Assembly (NCBI RefSeq): GCF_003255815.1
Contig: NC_037677.1
Span: 109,630,636 to 109,694,635 of the forward strand
Source: Theropithecus gelada
Lineage: Eukaryota > Chordata > Mammalia > Primates > Cercopithecidae
DNA: 64,000 nt
Direction: 5' to 3'
How positions within the stretch are numbered: position 1 is the stretch's first letter; each line of letters starts with the position of its first letter. The position numbers were made by a program, and so were the translations under genes. Under the pieces are notes generated by a model that searched no databases, was not told the origin of the DNA, and was given only the letters and a program-made list of their open reading frames with translations. Shown piece by piece: positions 1 to 11,217 of this stretch.

Positions 1-4
1 TGTT

Positions 5-85
5 TTAGGACTGTCCAGACCATAGACACATTTCCTGGCACCTAGCAGGTGTTGGGTCAAACAGGAATGATGAACACATGCGTGA
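5..85 (+). repeat. Possible L2 3' tail fragment
   Basis: 'tcctggcacctagcaggtg' followed by 'gcgtgaatgagg' resembles the L2 end (cctggcacatagtaggtgctcaa..., gaatgaatga). Weak and partly by eye. Confidence 0.35.
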
Positions 86-1389
86 ATGAGGTTCTTAGCG
101 CTGAAGACGGTGTCATAGGTGGTCTACCACGCCGCCTCATCATTCCAATGGCGCATTATGAATGTGTGTGTGGCAGGGCCCCTCCCACGATCCCGTCAGC
201 ACTGTTCACGTTGTGGGGGAGGTGCTGGGAGAAAGACTGGGTCTCAGACGATGGATTAGAGGTGGGTCCATCTCTGCTACTGCCTAGCAGGGTAGCTGTG
301 GAGGGGTGCCCCATCTTGCTGGTCTTAAATTTCCTCACTGTACACAGGGAGCGTGACCTGGCTGAATTCTAAGTCCTTTTCTACTCTGAGGTTCATTGTG
401 GGTGTGACCTGCCGGGCTCAGCTTTGGCTTTGGGAGACACCCTCTCCCCTTGATCTCGACAACCCCTTAGCAGAGCCCAGTGGCTCCTACAGTGCCCTGA
501 GCTGCTTGCCCGAAGGATGCGGTTGTGGTTATCTCACCCCTGCCGCCCTGTTTGCGCAACGGTTTGGGATTGTGTGGCCTCTCCTTGTACTTTGGGGTGA
601 GACTTGCTCCAGAAAGGTGGTCTGCAAAGCGGTTGGCTGGGGAAGGAGGAGGAAGTCATTCCCCACGTGTTTGTCCTCATCGTTATCCCAAATTGCTTGC
701 CTGGAATAAGGAAGGAAAGAAAGAAAAAAAAGTACTCTGAGTGGTTTGGGCCAGGATTTTAGCTGATGGTTCTGGTAGTTCTTTCCACCAGACTTGTTTT
801 CTTTGAACTGTCTGGGCTGGCCACGGTGTCATTGTTTAAATGTGGAATGTAGGTGTTCTGGGAAATAAAAACCAAAATGGGTCCAGGGGATCCACACAGG
901 TAAGAAAAGAACATTCCAATAGGAATGTTTCAGAACCAGGAGGGGAGGGGAGAAACGCAGCTCTGTTAGTCTCCTAGAAGAAGAACTTGTTAGATTTGGG
1001 GAGAGTGAGGATAAATTTGGTCCTAAGAGTCTCTGATTCCTTTTAGAGACTTTTCTTGTAAGAAATGAAATGGAACTTGGGAGAGGCGGCAACTTGGGAA
1101 ACAGCACATTCTGCTGTAATGAAAGTCGTCCCACAAGAATTTCTCTATCCCTTTAGCCAAATTTCTGTTTCTAAAAGGGGAAAAGGGGCTAGAGATGGGC
1201 TTGTTTGTTTTCTTAGTTGAGATCTTGCTTTTTGTATTTCCAGCCCATTCTGCAGGGTGAGAACAAGCACAGCCCGAGGGCTCACTCAGTGTGGTGTTCC
1301 AGAGTCTGGCTCTGCCTCAGCCCCTCACTCTGGAGGATCAGGCGGCAGGAGCCAGCAATGGCTTTTTTTTCCCCTTTCCCCCTCTATTA
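86..1389. other. Unique intron, nothing recognised
   Basis: No interspersed repeat, exon-like signal or regulatory array stands out. Open frames of up to 118 codons occur on the plus strand at the left end without recognisable protein similarity. Confidence 0.5.
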
Positions 1390-1625
1390 ATGCTTACCGT
1401 GGTATAACTTACAGCAAAGCGCGCAGACCTAGGTATCTAGGGCTGTGAGGTTTTCTTGTGTTACCTGTGTAACCACGACCCAGATCAAGATAAGGAACTT
1501 TTCCAGCATCCAGAGGCTCTTCCTGGTCCCTTTCCGACTCCATCTCCCAGAAGGAACTACTTCTGATTTCTGTAGCCATAGATTCGATTTCCTCTTTTCT
1601 AACTTCATGTGCATAGGATTGTCAT
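1390..1625 (-). mobile_element. Old L1M 3'-end fragment (antisense)
   Basis: The plus strand reads 'gtggtataacttacagc', 'tgtgtaaccacgaccc' and 'agatcaagataaggaac', the reverse complement of a mammalian-wide L1M 3' UTR (consensus antisense: ggtataattgacatac, accaccaccacaatcaagata). Highly diverged, without coding potential. Confidence 0.6.
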
Positions 1626-3850
1626 GGGTGTTTCCATTTTAATTTCATGTCTCCTTGCCACTCCCAAATGGAAATTTGTTGGCATCTCCGGATGTTTCTT
1701 CATAAGAAACATGCCGTATGGGGCAAAGCCCAGGACAGGGCTGTGCTGCTGCTGAAGTCCTGTGCAGCCAGCCAGCCTCTGCCCACCCCTCCGGCCACGC
1801 TGACACTTTCAGCTTCTCCAGCCTCCTGCCCTTCCCACCTCCAGTCCTGCACCTGCTGTCCCCACAGATGCACCTGCGCTTTTCCTTCCATCCTTGATGT
1901 GCCACACCCTTAAGGGGGACATCTTCCTGTCTGTGTTTTGCATCCTCTTAAAACTACATTCCTTTCCCTTCAGCATTGGCATCTCTGTCATTGTGCATTA
2001 CCTGGATTGACTATTCAGTTAACAAATGCTTTCTTCCTAGGCTGTGAGCCCAAGTTTGTTGGATGATTGGATGGGGGCACGTTGTGTGAGAGAAGGACCA
2101 TGGGGTAGCGTTTGGCTCTCTTGGGGGTGTGTGGGGGTGTGTGATGCCTGCCAGGGCACTTTCGTTCTTGGGGGTTCTGTGTGTTTGAAGCACCTGGGTT
2201 GTGTGTCCCTAATGTCTCCGTCACAGGCAACCTCATTCCTTCTCTAGACTCCATCCCCTGCCCCTGCCCACCCCAGGCCTCTCTGGAGCCGGCTCCCTTT
2301 CCTGCTAACTCTCTTTTGGCCAGGATTTTAACATATATCACAGACTGGTAGGCTAAGAGCTTGGGACTTCCCCTCACCACACTCAAAGCCTTTGATCTTT
2401 TGCTTTGGAGGTAACATCAAAAGGAAGGCTGAGGAAGACAGCCAGGCTGTGAAGTTCAACGTTCAAGTTAATAGCTTGACTGAAGGTTGTGCTGCGTTGT
2501 GGTAGCATCACCGAGGCCGGAGTAAACAGAGCGATTCTGCCACATTTTCCTGGAAACGCACCCCAATATTGAAAGAGGGCTTCTTTTACATTCGGAATGA
2601 ATTCAGGCTGTAGTCAGAGCTTCTTTTCCCTTTCCCCATTTTCCTTGGAAGTATGAAAACATGGGGAGAAGATGTTTGTAGGAGGGCATGATGAGGGGTA
2701 GAGGAAGTCCAAAGAGAGGATCTGGGGAGGGGAAGCCCCATGGGCTGAGACTCTGAAGTTATCCTTGCCCCGATTCTGGGACTTGCTATCTGCCTGCCTT
2801 TTGGCGTGATGTCCCTGTGCCCCTGACCGTTCCTGATTTAGCCGGGTGTTTCTGAATTCTGATGGAATTCAGAGAAGGCTGGGCAGGCAGGCAGCTTGAC
2901 TTGGGACTTGGGGAAGTGTGCCGCCCAGACGTAGCAGCAATGAGAGGGCCTCCGGGCTGAGGGCTGAGATGTGAATTTCATCACATGCAAAAGCGAAAGC
3001 GACCCATCGGTCTTCTCCGCTTGATCTCTCTGCTGAGCTTTGCGGACACTTTGGTTGTTTAATTTAACATTTTCTGCAATGCTCCTTTTTTAGATTTTCA
3101 TCCAAAGCTCTGTTTGAGTGGTTTTCAAACCCATTTTGGCCCTGATTCTATTTGGCATACAATTCAACTCTGGGGATGGTTACCTTCCCCACAGCTGCGT
3201 TGGGTACATTTTTGGTGTATGCTCAGAGCATCCTTGGACATCTTTCTGGTCTGTGTCCAGCATCGTCAAGGTGCCCTGTAGCCTCTCAGTGCCCCCGGAT
3301 ACACCTGTCTCTCTGCGTAGCGGCACTCAGCCTCACCTTTCTGTGGGGTCTTGAGACCCTGATGATATCAGCACTATGCTGCCAGAATTCCCGTTGGATT
3401 CTTTAGTGTGGCTTCTCAAGCATCGCTCATGGCTATAACCCCTTCATGGTTTTTGTCATAACTGTATACCACCTGTGCATTATTTATTTGGTGCATTCAA
3501 ACATTTGATTCATTTATTCAAACTCGGTCTCACTGTAATCCTGAATTAGCACCTGTGAAATTATAGGTTTGATGTGCTATTTATTTATTTTTTACTACAC
3601 ATTAGTATAATCCCGTAACTGCTAAAGTAACACTCTGTACTGCCTGAAACCATGCTTGGGAGCGCCACAGTTTGAGAAAGTGCTTAGCCTTCCTTTCCCT
3701 CTTTTAGTGACTTGTGGTTTGGGGCATCTGTTGACTCCTAGGGCTCCCTTATTCATCTTTCCGTTCCTGGGTCCAGGGAGTAGTTGCTCAACCCAGGAGT
3801 GGCCTTAAAAGTCTGTTCATGGAATAGCCTCGGGCTTCTATAAATCTAGT
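1626..3850. other. Unique intron with a short GT-rich patch
   Basis: No repeat family recognised. A G/T-rich patch (gggggtgtgtgggggtgtgtg) lies near 2124-2144. A perfect TCF/LEF-type word 'cctttgatc' lies near 2390; one such word is expected by chance at this scale. Confidence 0.45.
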
Positions 3851-4057
3851 CTTTTTTTTGGGAAACTGAGTCTTGGTCTGTTGCTCAGGCTGGAGCACAG
3901 TGGCGCAATCCACCGTAACCTGTGCCTTCTGGGGTCAAGCGATCCTCGCATTTCAGACTCCCAAGCAGCTGGGACTGTAGGCTGACGCCACCAGGCCCGA
4001 CTAATTTTGAAATTTTTTGAAGAGACGGGAGTCTCACTGTATTGCCCATGCTGAAAG
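3851..4057 (-). mobile_element. Degenerate Alu (AluJ-like), 5'-truncated
   Basis: Reverse-strand Alu: T-run, then 'gttgctcaggctggagcacagtgg', 'agcagctgggactgtagg' and the middle A-rich region, followed by only the start of the second arm ('gtctcactgtattgccca'). A six-base 'tctagt' occurs at 3845-3850 and 4058-4063 as a possible target-site duplication. High divergence fits an AluJ-age copy. Confidence 0.75.
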
Positions 4058-4063
4058 TCTAGT

Positions 4064-5151
4064 TTCATAGTGATGATAATTCAGCTGGGGTCCGAGGGGC
4101 CCTCCTGTGTTGATTCCTGTGCTCCCCTCTAAATAAAGATACTCCTTCCAAGTTGTCCTTTTCAGGTCATCGCATTTTTTGAGCTGGATGGGGAAGCTGG
4201 CCTGGAGCAGTCTTCCCTGTCTCCGAGTTGCATTACCTTCTGAGAGGTCTGCCACCTCTTGATCAGAGTTGCTGGCATGAGTCCTCTGTGGTTCTAGGTT
4301 TTCAGCCCTGGAGACTCTCGCCTGCATTACATGTCCTTTTAGTGCCTTGTTGAAAGGCATCTCCTGCCACCGAAGGGTGTGGGCTTCTGGAAATTCCTCA
4401 GAAAACACAATATGCCAGCCTCCAGGAATGGGTCTCCAAAGCTTCAGGAACATATCCTGGGGTGTTGAGGAAACATCCTCAAGGGGGAGTGTTACTGCTT
4501 GCCCTAACCCTCTTGAGCTGATGCTCACAGGACGTCCCTGAGATGGGCTTCTGTTTTTGCCCGTACTTAAAGCTGTAAAGGGCCATTGTCAAATTTGTTT
4601 AGCTTCTCAATTCATGTTCCTTAGAGGATGGTAAATTAAAGTTAGCATTCCTGGACAGAGCCTTTCATACACTGAAGACAACCCGGTGAGTCTCAAGGGG
4701 AGAGGTAAGGGAGAGATGAAAGGTTTTCTCCAGGCCTGTTCGGTAGCATGGACTGTTCTTTTAGGTAATTAAGGGAGACCATGAAAGACAAGCGCGCGTG
4801 AGTCCATTACTTTTCACTTGGGGGTCTTAAGCCTTTGGTTGGGCTTCTTTAACCCTGTGTGTCACCCTCGGGCTCCTGTCGGTGCTGTTTTCATTGTTCC
4901 ATTGTCTAGGCGGTTGGAACACACCTTTGGGGATTGGAGAATGGAGTTTTGGGGGCTTTGGGAACTTTGAGTTTTCCTACAAAGTCCTACAGAAGCTTGA
5001 GTCTGTAATTCCTGGGCAGGGCCTTCTCCTAGTTGGTGAGATTGGTGGGGCAGGGCAGCCAGTTAGGGGGTCATGGGAGAAGGTGTGGAAAAGTAATTCT
5101 TTGTGACATCACCTTCATTTGTTGATATCTTCTCCCTATCATGTATTAGGG
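4064..5151. other. Unique intron containing a chance-level minus-strand ORF
   Basis: A 164-codon open frame runs on the minus strand from 4528 to 4034. It matches nothing I recognise, and its 3' end runs into the Alu at 3851-4057, which argues against coding constraint. Confidence 0.45.
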
Positions 5152-5293
5152 CAGTGGTTCCCCCCAGTGTGCTGCACATTAGATTCACCTGCAGAGCTTT
5201 TATTAAAATGCCAATGCCCAGGTCCCAATTTGGGAGGAGCCAGGCATCAGTAATTTTAAAGGTCTCTAAATGATTTACAGTTTGGGAATCACC
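5152..5293 (+). mobile_element. MER5-type (hAT-Charlie) DNA transposon fragment
   Basis: Starts 'cagtggttcc', continues 'gctgcacattagattcacctg' and 'aatgcccaggtccc', and closes 'gggaatcacc'. This is the pattern of MER5A/MER5B non-autonomous elements (cagtggttctcaa, cattggaatcacctgg, tgatgcccaggccc). The central part appears deleted. Confidence 0.7.
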
Positions 5294-5339
5294 ATATGAG
5301 GACAGTAAGCCCTGAGTCCTATGTGTTCTATGCCGATCA

Positions 5340-5465
5340 CCCATGAAGCAGTTTTCCAAACATTTTACCTGCGTCGTCTCAATTCTCATGCCATTAAGGA
5401 GGTAGACGGTATCATCTCCATTTTGTAGACAAGACAACTGAATCTCAGAGAGGTTTAAGTCTCAA
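5340..5465 (+). repeat. MIR SINE fragment
   Basis: 'tctccattttgtagacaag' followed by 'caactgaatctcagagagg' corresponds to the MIR core (ccccattttacagatgagg, aaactgaggcacagagagg). Confidence 0.7.
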
Positions 5466-5478
5466 GACACCGAAGTCA

Positions 5479-5578
5479 TTTTAATCAGGGGAACTGTGAT
5501 TGCTCCCTTTATAAAATGTAGGAGATATTGTGGAGCATGGTTGAGAAACCATTGCAATAGTTTTCTTACTTTGTTAAG
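5479..5578 (+). repeat. Local duplication 1, copy A
   Basis: About 100 bp, roughly 80% identical by eye to 7109-7204 in the same orientation. Shared words include 'ttttaatcaggg', 'gttgagaaaccat' and 'ttcttactttgttaag'. Both copies lie downstream of a MER5-type element. Family not recognised. Confidence 0.75.
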
Positions 5579-5584
5579 AAATTA

Positions 5585-5886
5585 GGCTGGACGTGCTGGG
5601 TCAGGCCCATAATTCCAGCACTTTAGGAGCCCCAGGTGGGCTGATCTCTTGAGCTCAGGAGTTCCAGACCAGCTTGGGCAACAGGGTGAAACCCTGTCTC
5701 TACTAAAACTACAAAGATATTAGCCGGGCGTGGTGGTGTGCACCTGGAGTCTTAGCTACTTGAGAGGCTGAGGTGGGAGGATCACCTGAGTCTGGCTGTA
5801 GTGAGCTGGGATTGCGCCACTATACTCCAGCCTGGGCAGTGAGAGTGAGATCCTGTCTCAAAAAAAAAAAAAAAAGAAAAGAAAAA
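5585..5886 (+). mobile_element. Alu element (AluJ-like)
   Basis: Full-length dimeric Alu with many diverged positions and an interrupted A-tail. It is flanked by a perfect 10-bp target-site duplication 'aagaaattag' at 5576-5585 and 5887-5896. Confidence 0.93.
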
Positions 5887-5896
5887 AAGAAATTAG

Positions 5897-6382
5897 TCAG
5901 TGGTGGAAGGTGGCTTTGCATCTGGGCGTATCTGCCTGCAGAGTTGGTGTCCTTACCCTGAAGAAACCCTGCTTTAGTTGGAGTATGCTTAATGGTTAGA
6001 GGCAGGAGGGGAGGCACAGTTCCCGGGAGACTGGAACAAAATATGGTACCTGAATGCTAAAGGCTTGGCAGATGAGCAGTCATTTTCTTATATAGAGCTT
6101 AGGAAAGGGCATCCAGACAGAGGAATCAGCATGAACAAAAGCACAGAGCCATAGAGTTCTCAGAAGGAAAGATGGTGTTAACCGGGGCTGAGCCAGAGAT
6201 CTGGTGGTAGTGGGTGGTTTCCAAGCTAGAATGGTTGTGTGGTATTCTGTCCTCATGGGCCTTGAATTCTGTGTGCTAATGAGGCCTTAAATTCTGTGGG
6301 ACTCTGACTAAAATGCAGATTCTGATAACAGTTGGCTTGGGTGAGGCCTTGCATTTCTCTAAGCCTTTAGCAGTTGCGCTGC
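5897..6382. other. Unique intron between Alu and minisatellite
   Basis: No repeat recognised. The right edge grades into 'gctgctgctactg', the likely seed region of the minisatellite. Confidence 0.45.
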
Positions 6383-6903
6383 TGCTACTGCCTTGAGTAT
6401 TGCTGTTGAGCATTACTACCTTGAGTATTGCTGTCAAGTATTACTACCTTGAATATTGCTGTTGAGTATTACTGTCAAGTATTACTACCTTGAGTGTTAC
6501 TGTTGAGTTTTACTACCCTGAGTGTTGCTGTTGAATATTACTACCGTGAGTATTAATGTCAAGCATTACCACCTTGAGTATTGCTGTCGAGTATTACCAC
6601 CTTGAGCTTTGCTTTTGAGTGTTACTACCTTGAGTATCACTGTTGAGTATTGCTACCTTGAATATTACTGTTGAGTATTACTACCTTGAGTATTGCTCTT
6701 CAGTATTACCACCTTGAGTTTTGTTCTTGAGTATTGCTACCTTGAGTATTGCTGTTGAGCATTACTACCTTGAATATTGCTGTTGAGCATTACTACCTCA
6801 AGGATTGCTCTTGAGCTTTACTACCTCGAATATTGCTCTTGAGCATTACTGCCTTGAGTATTGCCATTGAGTTTAGTCCTGTGAGTATTGCTGCTACTAT
6901 ACC
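6383..6903. repeat. Minisatellite, 28-bp period built from two 14-mers
   Basis: About 36 tandem 14-mers alternate between a 'cttgagtattgctg' type and a 'ttgagcattactac' type. Units differ by substitutions (gag/aag/gaa, tgctg/tactg), so the array is imperfect. The phase slips near 6465-6480, where an extra 14-mer half-unit is inserted. It is AT-rich and not derived from a recognisable transposon. Confidence 0.95.
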
Positions 6904-6907
6904 TTGG

Positions 6908-7079
6908 CAATGGTTTTCAAACTTTGCAGCATATCAGAATCACTTGGGAAACCTTTAAAATCCCAATGCCCAGGTCACATCCCATTCCAACTAGATCAGA
7001 ACGTCTGGGGAATGCAAGCCATGCACCAGTAGTTATAAACATGTCCAGGTGATTCCAAGGTGTGGGAACCTTTGAGAAG
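6908..7079 (+). mobile_element. MER5-type (hAT-Charlie) DNA transposon fragment, second copy
   Basis: 'caatggttttcaaactttgc', 'agaatcacttggg', 'ccaatgcccaggtc' and 'caggtgattccaagg' follow the MER5 consensus order. It differs from the 5152 copy by indels, so it may be an independent insertion or an old duplicate. Confidence 0.7.
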
Positions 7080-7108
7080 CTTTAGGTGTTGGGACAGTCC
7101 TGGCTGAA

Positions 7109-7204
7109 TTTTAATCAGGGAAGACTGACTACTCCATTTATGAAACGTAGGAGAGAGTGGAGCAGGGTTGAGAAACCATGCGATAGTGTTCTTACTTTGT
7201 TAAG
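7109..7204 (+). repeat. Local duplication 1, copy B
   Basis: Counterpart of 5479-5578, 1.63 kb downstream in direct orientation. Homology ends at the same 'ttgttaag' where copy A is interrupted by the Alu insertion. Confidence 0.75.
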
Positions 7205-7880
7205 TGAGCAATATTTGTTGAATGTCTATGATGGGTTCTAGGAGTTCAGAGGACAGCAGTGGGCTGCTAGGATGGTGGTCTGAACTAGTGGAAAGGCATT
7301 TGAAGGAAGAAAGACAGAATTCTAAGAGGAGAGGAATTTTAGGAAGGAGATACCCAGGACTTTTGAATTACAGGTAATTTGGTCAGAACCCAAAACTGAA
7401 ATTTCTCTGCTCTATGATGAAAGGATTTGCTGGCATTGAGTAAGGAGCTACAGGAAGGCCATTAACTTGTCTCCAGGTCTCTTAACAGCTTTGTCATTTA
7501 CATACAAGCACCTGCCTGGCTAAACCATTCCTTTCTGTAGCTTCCTTCAGAATCTGTCTAGGGAATATTTGCTTTGCATATTTAGGGGTTATGTTAAGTG
7601 TTTGAAGGAAACAAAATATTTTTCTTAAAAATAACACTCATCTGTAGTTCACATGATTAATTTTGACTGATTTGTGAGAATCAGTAGGTGCTGAGTGACT
7701 GGGGCGCCCCACACATCCCGCTTCCTTCTGTTACCCTACCTGGGGTCTTCTCGCCTGGCACCGTCAGGCCCAGTATTCACGCTGAGGTTTGCAGTGGGGG
7801 AAAGGAGGGTATTTATTTGTAGGGCACGAAGCAGGGCAAATCCGGCAGCTCACGCTAAAGACCTGACCTCTCCCATGGTT
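7205..7880. other. Unique intron, nothing recognised
   Basis: No repeat or exon-like structure is apparent. A short GC-richer patch lies near 7700-7770. Confidence 0.4.
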
Positions 7881-7891
7881 TGTAAGCAAGT

Positions 7892-8228
7892 ATTTTTTGT
7901 TTTTGTTTTTTAAATTTATTTATTTGTTTATTTATTTATTTTTTTTTGAGACTGAGTCTTGCTCTGTCACCCAGGCTGGAGTGCAGTGGTGCGATCTCAG
8001 CTCACTACAACCTCCGCCTCCCAGGTTCAAGCAATTCTCCTGCCTCAGGTCCTGAATAGCTGGGACTACAGGCATGTGCCACCACACTTGGCTAAGTTTT
8101 GTCTTTTTAGTAGAGGTGGGGTTTCACCATGTTGCCCAGGCTGGTTTCGAACTCCTGACCTCAAGTGATCCCCCCGCCTTGACCTCCCAAAGTGCTGGGA
8201 TTATGGGCATGAGCCACAGTGCCTGGCC
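7892..8228 (-). mobile_element. Alu element (AluS-like) with (ATTT)n tail
   Basis: Antisense full-length Alu. Its A-tail has become a TTTA/ATTT-type microsatellite at about 7905-7945. Target-site duplication 'tgtaagcaagt' at 7881-7891 and 8229-8239. Confidence 0.93.
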
Positions 8229-8239
8229 TGTAAGCAAGT

Positions 8240-9323
8240 GTTTTTAAAGGAAGGGGTAAATTTTAGGGAAACAGAAGTTCTAGGCAAAATGGTAAATTAA
8301 TACAGGAAGGTAAGACATTGGTTTGGCCTAAAATGGTGGGGTATTTTGAAGTGGGGGCTCATAGGTCATAAGTGGATTTAAAGATTTTTTTTTGGTTTGT
8401 ATTGGTTAGGGAAGATAAGCTTTGATTAAAGATTTAGGGTCAGCAGAAAGAAATGTTGGGTCTGACTTGGGCGCATGTCTTTTTCTAGGTCCTTCCTTGG
8501 AAAGAACTTTAGAGCAAAGAAAGGCAGTTAGAGGTTAGTCCCTACTTTCTCCTGACCTGAGGTCTACGGACCACTGGATCCATGTCGTGGGGTCCATTTT
8601 TCTGAAAAACAAGTCAGGGACATGTATTGAGATGATATTATTGGTATTTATAGGGAACCAAACACCCCATGGCTCTGTTTTGGCTATTGTTTTAAGCTGC
8701 TATTATGTTTTTGCTTATCGAGTTGTTAACTTATTTTTTAAAGCTGGCTAGCTGCCTGGAATTTCTTTAGAAGGAACTGAAGTTTAAAAAAATTTTTATG
8801 TTGGGGGTGGTGGGCCCTACAAGCCCCTAAAAGGGGTCCCTGCTCTGTCTCAAAACTTGGATGCAAAGAGAAGTTGAGTTAACACAGGAGGACAGGGGTA
8901 GACGCACCAAGGGCGTCTTCCTAGAGTACTTGGTCCTTACTAAGGAGGGTGGTTAGACAGGGAATGGGTTAGTTTCTGGGTCAGCATTCAGCTGAAATAG
9001 TGATGGTTAAAATCCTGAAAAATGTCCACGCTCTGCATTCTCTTCCTAACACCCAGGACCCAGTAACTATAAAGCCCTCTACCCTTGGGCATAGCAGGGG
9101 GGCTTCAGGGTCCCATGAGAAGGTCATCTGCTGCTATAGTTACACTCTTTCTGGGACTTGATTTAGACAGTTTGGTGGTAGTTTTGTGAGGCTTAATTTT
9201 AGGGCCAAGGATGCTTCTAGAATGGAAGTACCTGCTTGACATTGGGAGCTTTATTGGTTGATTATGTCAGTGTGAGAATTCAGGAAGCCCAGTGCTAAGC
9301 CTCCATCCTAAAAGGAGTAGATT
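8240..9323. other. Unique intron, nothing recognised
   Basis: About 1.1 kb without an identifiable repeat. Contains a small self-complementary word 'ggtctacggacc' near 8571. Confidence 0.4.
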
Positions 9324-9627
9324 GGCTGGGCATGGTGGCTCACACCTGTAATCCTAGCACATTGGGAGGCTGAGGGCGGGGCATCACCTGAGGTCAGGAG
9401 TTCAAGACCAGCCTGGCCAATATGGTGAAACCCCGTCTCTACTAAAAATACAAAAATTAGCCGGGCGTGGTGGTGGGCGCCTGTAATCCCAGCTACTCGG
9501 GAGGCTGAGGCGGGGATAACTGCTTGAACCCAGGAGGTGGAGGCTGCAGTGAGCCGACATTGTGCCACTACCCTCCAGCCTGGGCAACAAAGCAAGACTT
9601 TGTCTTAAAAAAAAAAAAAAAAAAAAA
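9324..9627 (+). mobile_element. Alu element (AluS-like)
   Basis: Full-length plus-strand Alu from 'ggctgggcatggtgg' to a 21-base A-run. The left arm has 'ggtcaggagttcaagacc', typical of AluS. Confidence 0.92.
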
Positions 9628-9723
9628 GAGAACTGAAAGGGGATTTCCTCCTTCTATCCTCTATGAGAGACTTCATCTGTGGGAAAGTCTGGAATCCTTG
9701 GAAATTAGAAATTTTGAAGTTTT

Positions 9724-10011
9724 GGCCAACTATAGTGGCTTATGCCTATAATCCCACCTCGTTGGGAGGCCGAGGCAGGTGGATCACTTAAGGCCAGGAG
9801 TTCAAGACCAGCCTGGCCAACATGGTGAAACCCCATCTCTACTAAAAATACAAAAATTAGCCGGTTGTGATGGCGTGCGCCTGTAATCCCAGCTACCAGG
9901 GAGACTGAGGCAGGAGAATCGCCAGAACCCATGAGGTGGAGGTTGCAGTGAGCTGAGATCGCACCACTGCACTCCAGCCTGGGTGACAGAACAAGACTCC
10001 GTTTCAACAAA
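9724..10011 (+). mobile_element. Alu element (AluS-like)
   Basis: Plus-strand Alu with a short degraded tail ('caacaaaatag'). Flanks 'tagaaattttgaa' and 'tagaaactctgaa' look like a diverged target-site duplication. Confidence 0.9.
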
Positions 10012-10074
10012 ATAGAAACTCTGAAATTTTTGCCTGTCCAGGCCACGTCAATCCCATTCCTCTGCTGTCTTTGC

Positions 10075-10170
10075 AGGATTCTGTGAGGAATAATTAGTTA
10101 ATGTTTGCAGAGCACTTTGAAATCCTCAGATGAAAGGCACCGGAGAAGCACAAAGTATTATTATTTGTTA
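10075..10170 (+). repeat. Possible L3/CR1-like LINE 3' fragment
   Basis: 'gagcactttgaaatcctc' then 'agatgaaaggcac' and 'acaaagtattattat' resemble the end of an ancient CR1/L3 LINE (gctttgagatcc, gatgaaaggcgct, caaagtattatt). Short and old. Confidence 0.4.
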
Positions 10171-10268
10171 TTAGCTTGCCCCAGAATGGAAACACATGAG
10201 GCCCTGGCAGCTCCCTGCCTTGTGCCAGGTGTAATCCTCCTGCTGGGCTTTTCCTGCCTGATGGCCTT

Positions 10269-10630
10269 TCTTTCTTTCTTTTTTTTTTTTGTTTTTTGTT
10301 TTTGAGAAAGGATTCAGCTCTGTTGCCCAGGCTAGAGTGCAGTGGCATAAAACAGTTTACTGCACACAGCTCACTGCACTATAGCCTCAAACACCTGGGC
10401 TCAAGCAATCCTCCTGCCTCAGCCTCCCAAGTAACTGGGACTATATACTGTAGGCACATGCTACCACTCTTGGCTAATTAAAAAAAATTTTTTTTTTTTT
10501 TAATAGAGATGGGGGTCTAACTATGTTGCCCAGGTTGGTCTCGAACTCCTGGGCCTCAAAGATGCTAAAGGTTCACACCTTGGCCTCTCGAAGTGCTGAG
10601 ATGACAGGTGTGAGCCATTGTGCCTGTGCC
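10269..10630 (-). mobile_element. Alu element (AluJ-like) with internal insertions
   Basis: Antisense Alu; both arms present but with extra sequence around 10350-10382 ('aaaacagtttactgcacac') and 10443-10456. 'cctcctgcctcagcctccc' and 'gggctcaagcaatcc' point to an old J-type copy. Confidence 0.9.
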
Positions 10631-10663
10631 CAGTTGATTTTCTTTATTAAAAAAGAAACATGG

Positions 10664-10966
10664 GGCCGGGTGTGGTGGCTCAAGCCTGTAATCCCAGCAC
10701 TTTGGGAGGCCGAGACGGGCGGATCACGAGGTCAGCAGATCGAGACCATCATGGCTAACACGGTGAAACCCCGTCTCTACTAAAAAAAAAAAGTACAAAA
10801 AACTAGCCGGACGAGGTGGTGGACGCCTGTAGTCCCAGCTACTCGGGAGGCTGAGGCAGGAGAATGGCGTGAACCCGGGAGGCGGAGTTTGCAGTGAGCT
10901 GAGATCCGGTCACTGCACTCCAGCCTGGGCGACAGAGGGAGACTCCGTCTCAAAAAAATAAAAAAT
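10664..10966 (+). mobile_element. AluY of Old World monkey type
   Basis: Young Alu with 'ctcaagcctgtaatccc', 'aaaactagccggacgagg' and 'gagatccggtcactgc'. Perfect 15-bp target-site duplication 'aaaaaagaaacatgg' at 10649-10663 and 10967-10981. Low divergence indicates recent insertion. Confidence 0.94.
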
Positions 10967-11038
10967 AAAAAAGAAACATGGAAGAAAGTGAAGGATGAGA
11001 ATCAGTAATGTAACATGTGCTTCAGATCCTGGGCAAGT

Positions 11039-11195
11039 GATGTGAAGGAAACACGTTGGTCCCACTGTGGTGACAGAGCAGGGGTTTCCTTACCTGGCAA
11101 GGTTGGGGCTGCCATTCCTTGGGGTCTGGGGTTAAAATCATCTGCCCGATGGTAACGCAGTAATAAAGCAGTACTAAAGGTGATAGTGCCAGGCT
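11039..11195 (+). repeat. Local duplication 2, copy A
   Basis: Similar to 14288-14460 in direct orientation: 'ctgtggtgaca.agcagg', 'ggttggggctgccattc', 'ggggtctggggt' and 'cagtaataaa.gcagt' occur in the same order. Family not recognised. Confidence 0.75.
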
Positions 11196-11217
11196 ACGCC
11201 TTGCTTGGTGTATTTTT

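Noticed and set aside
2388..2400. TCF/LEF site 'cctttgatc' suggesting autoregulation
   Set aside because: A single short motif match is expected by chance in 64 kb; no cluster seen.
4034..4528. 164-codon minus-strand ORF
   Set aside because: Its C-terminal part is read from an Alu edge; no known protein similarity.
6383..6903. Possible CRISPR-like array
   Set aside because: Units are contiguous and imperfect without unique spacers, in a primate intron; it is a minisatellite.
9308..9595. Alu-derived ORFs here and at many other Alus (typical 'HCNLRLPGSSDSPASAS' frames)
   Set aside because: Standard translation of antisense Alu; not genes.
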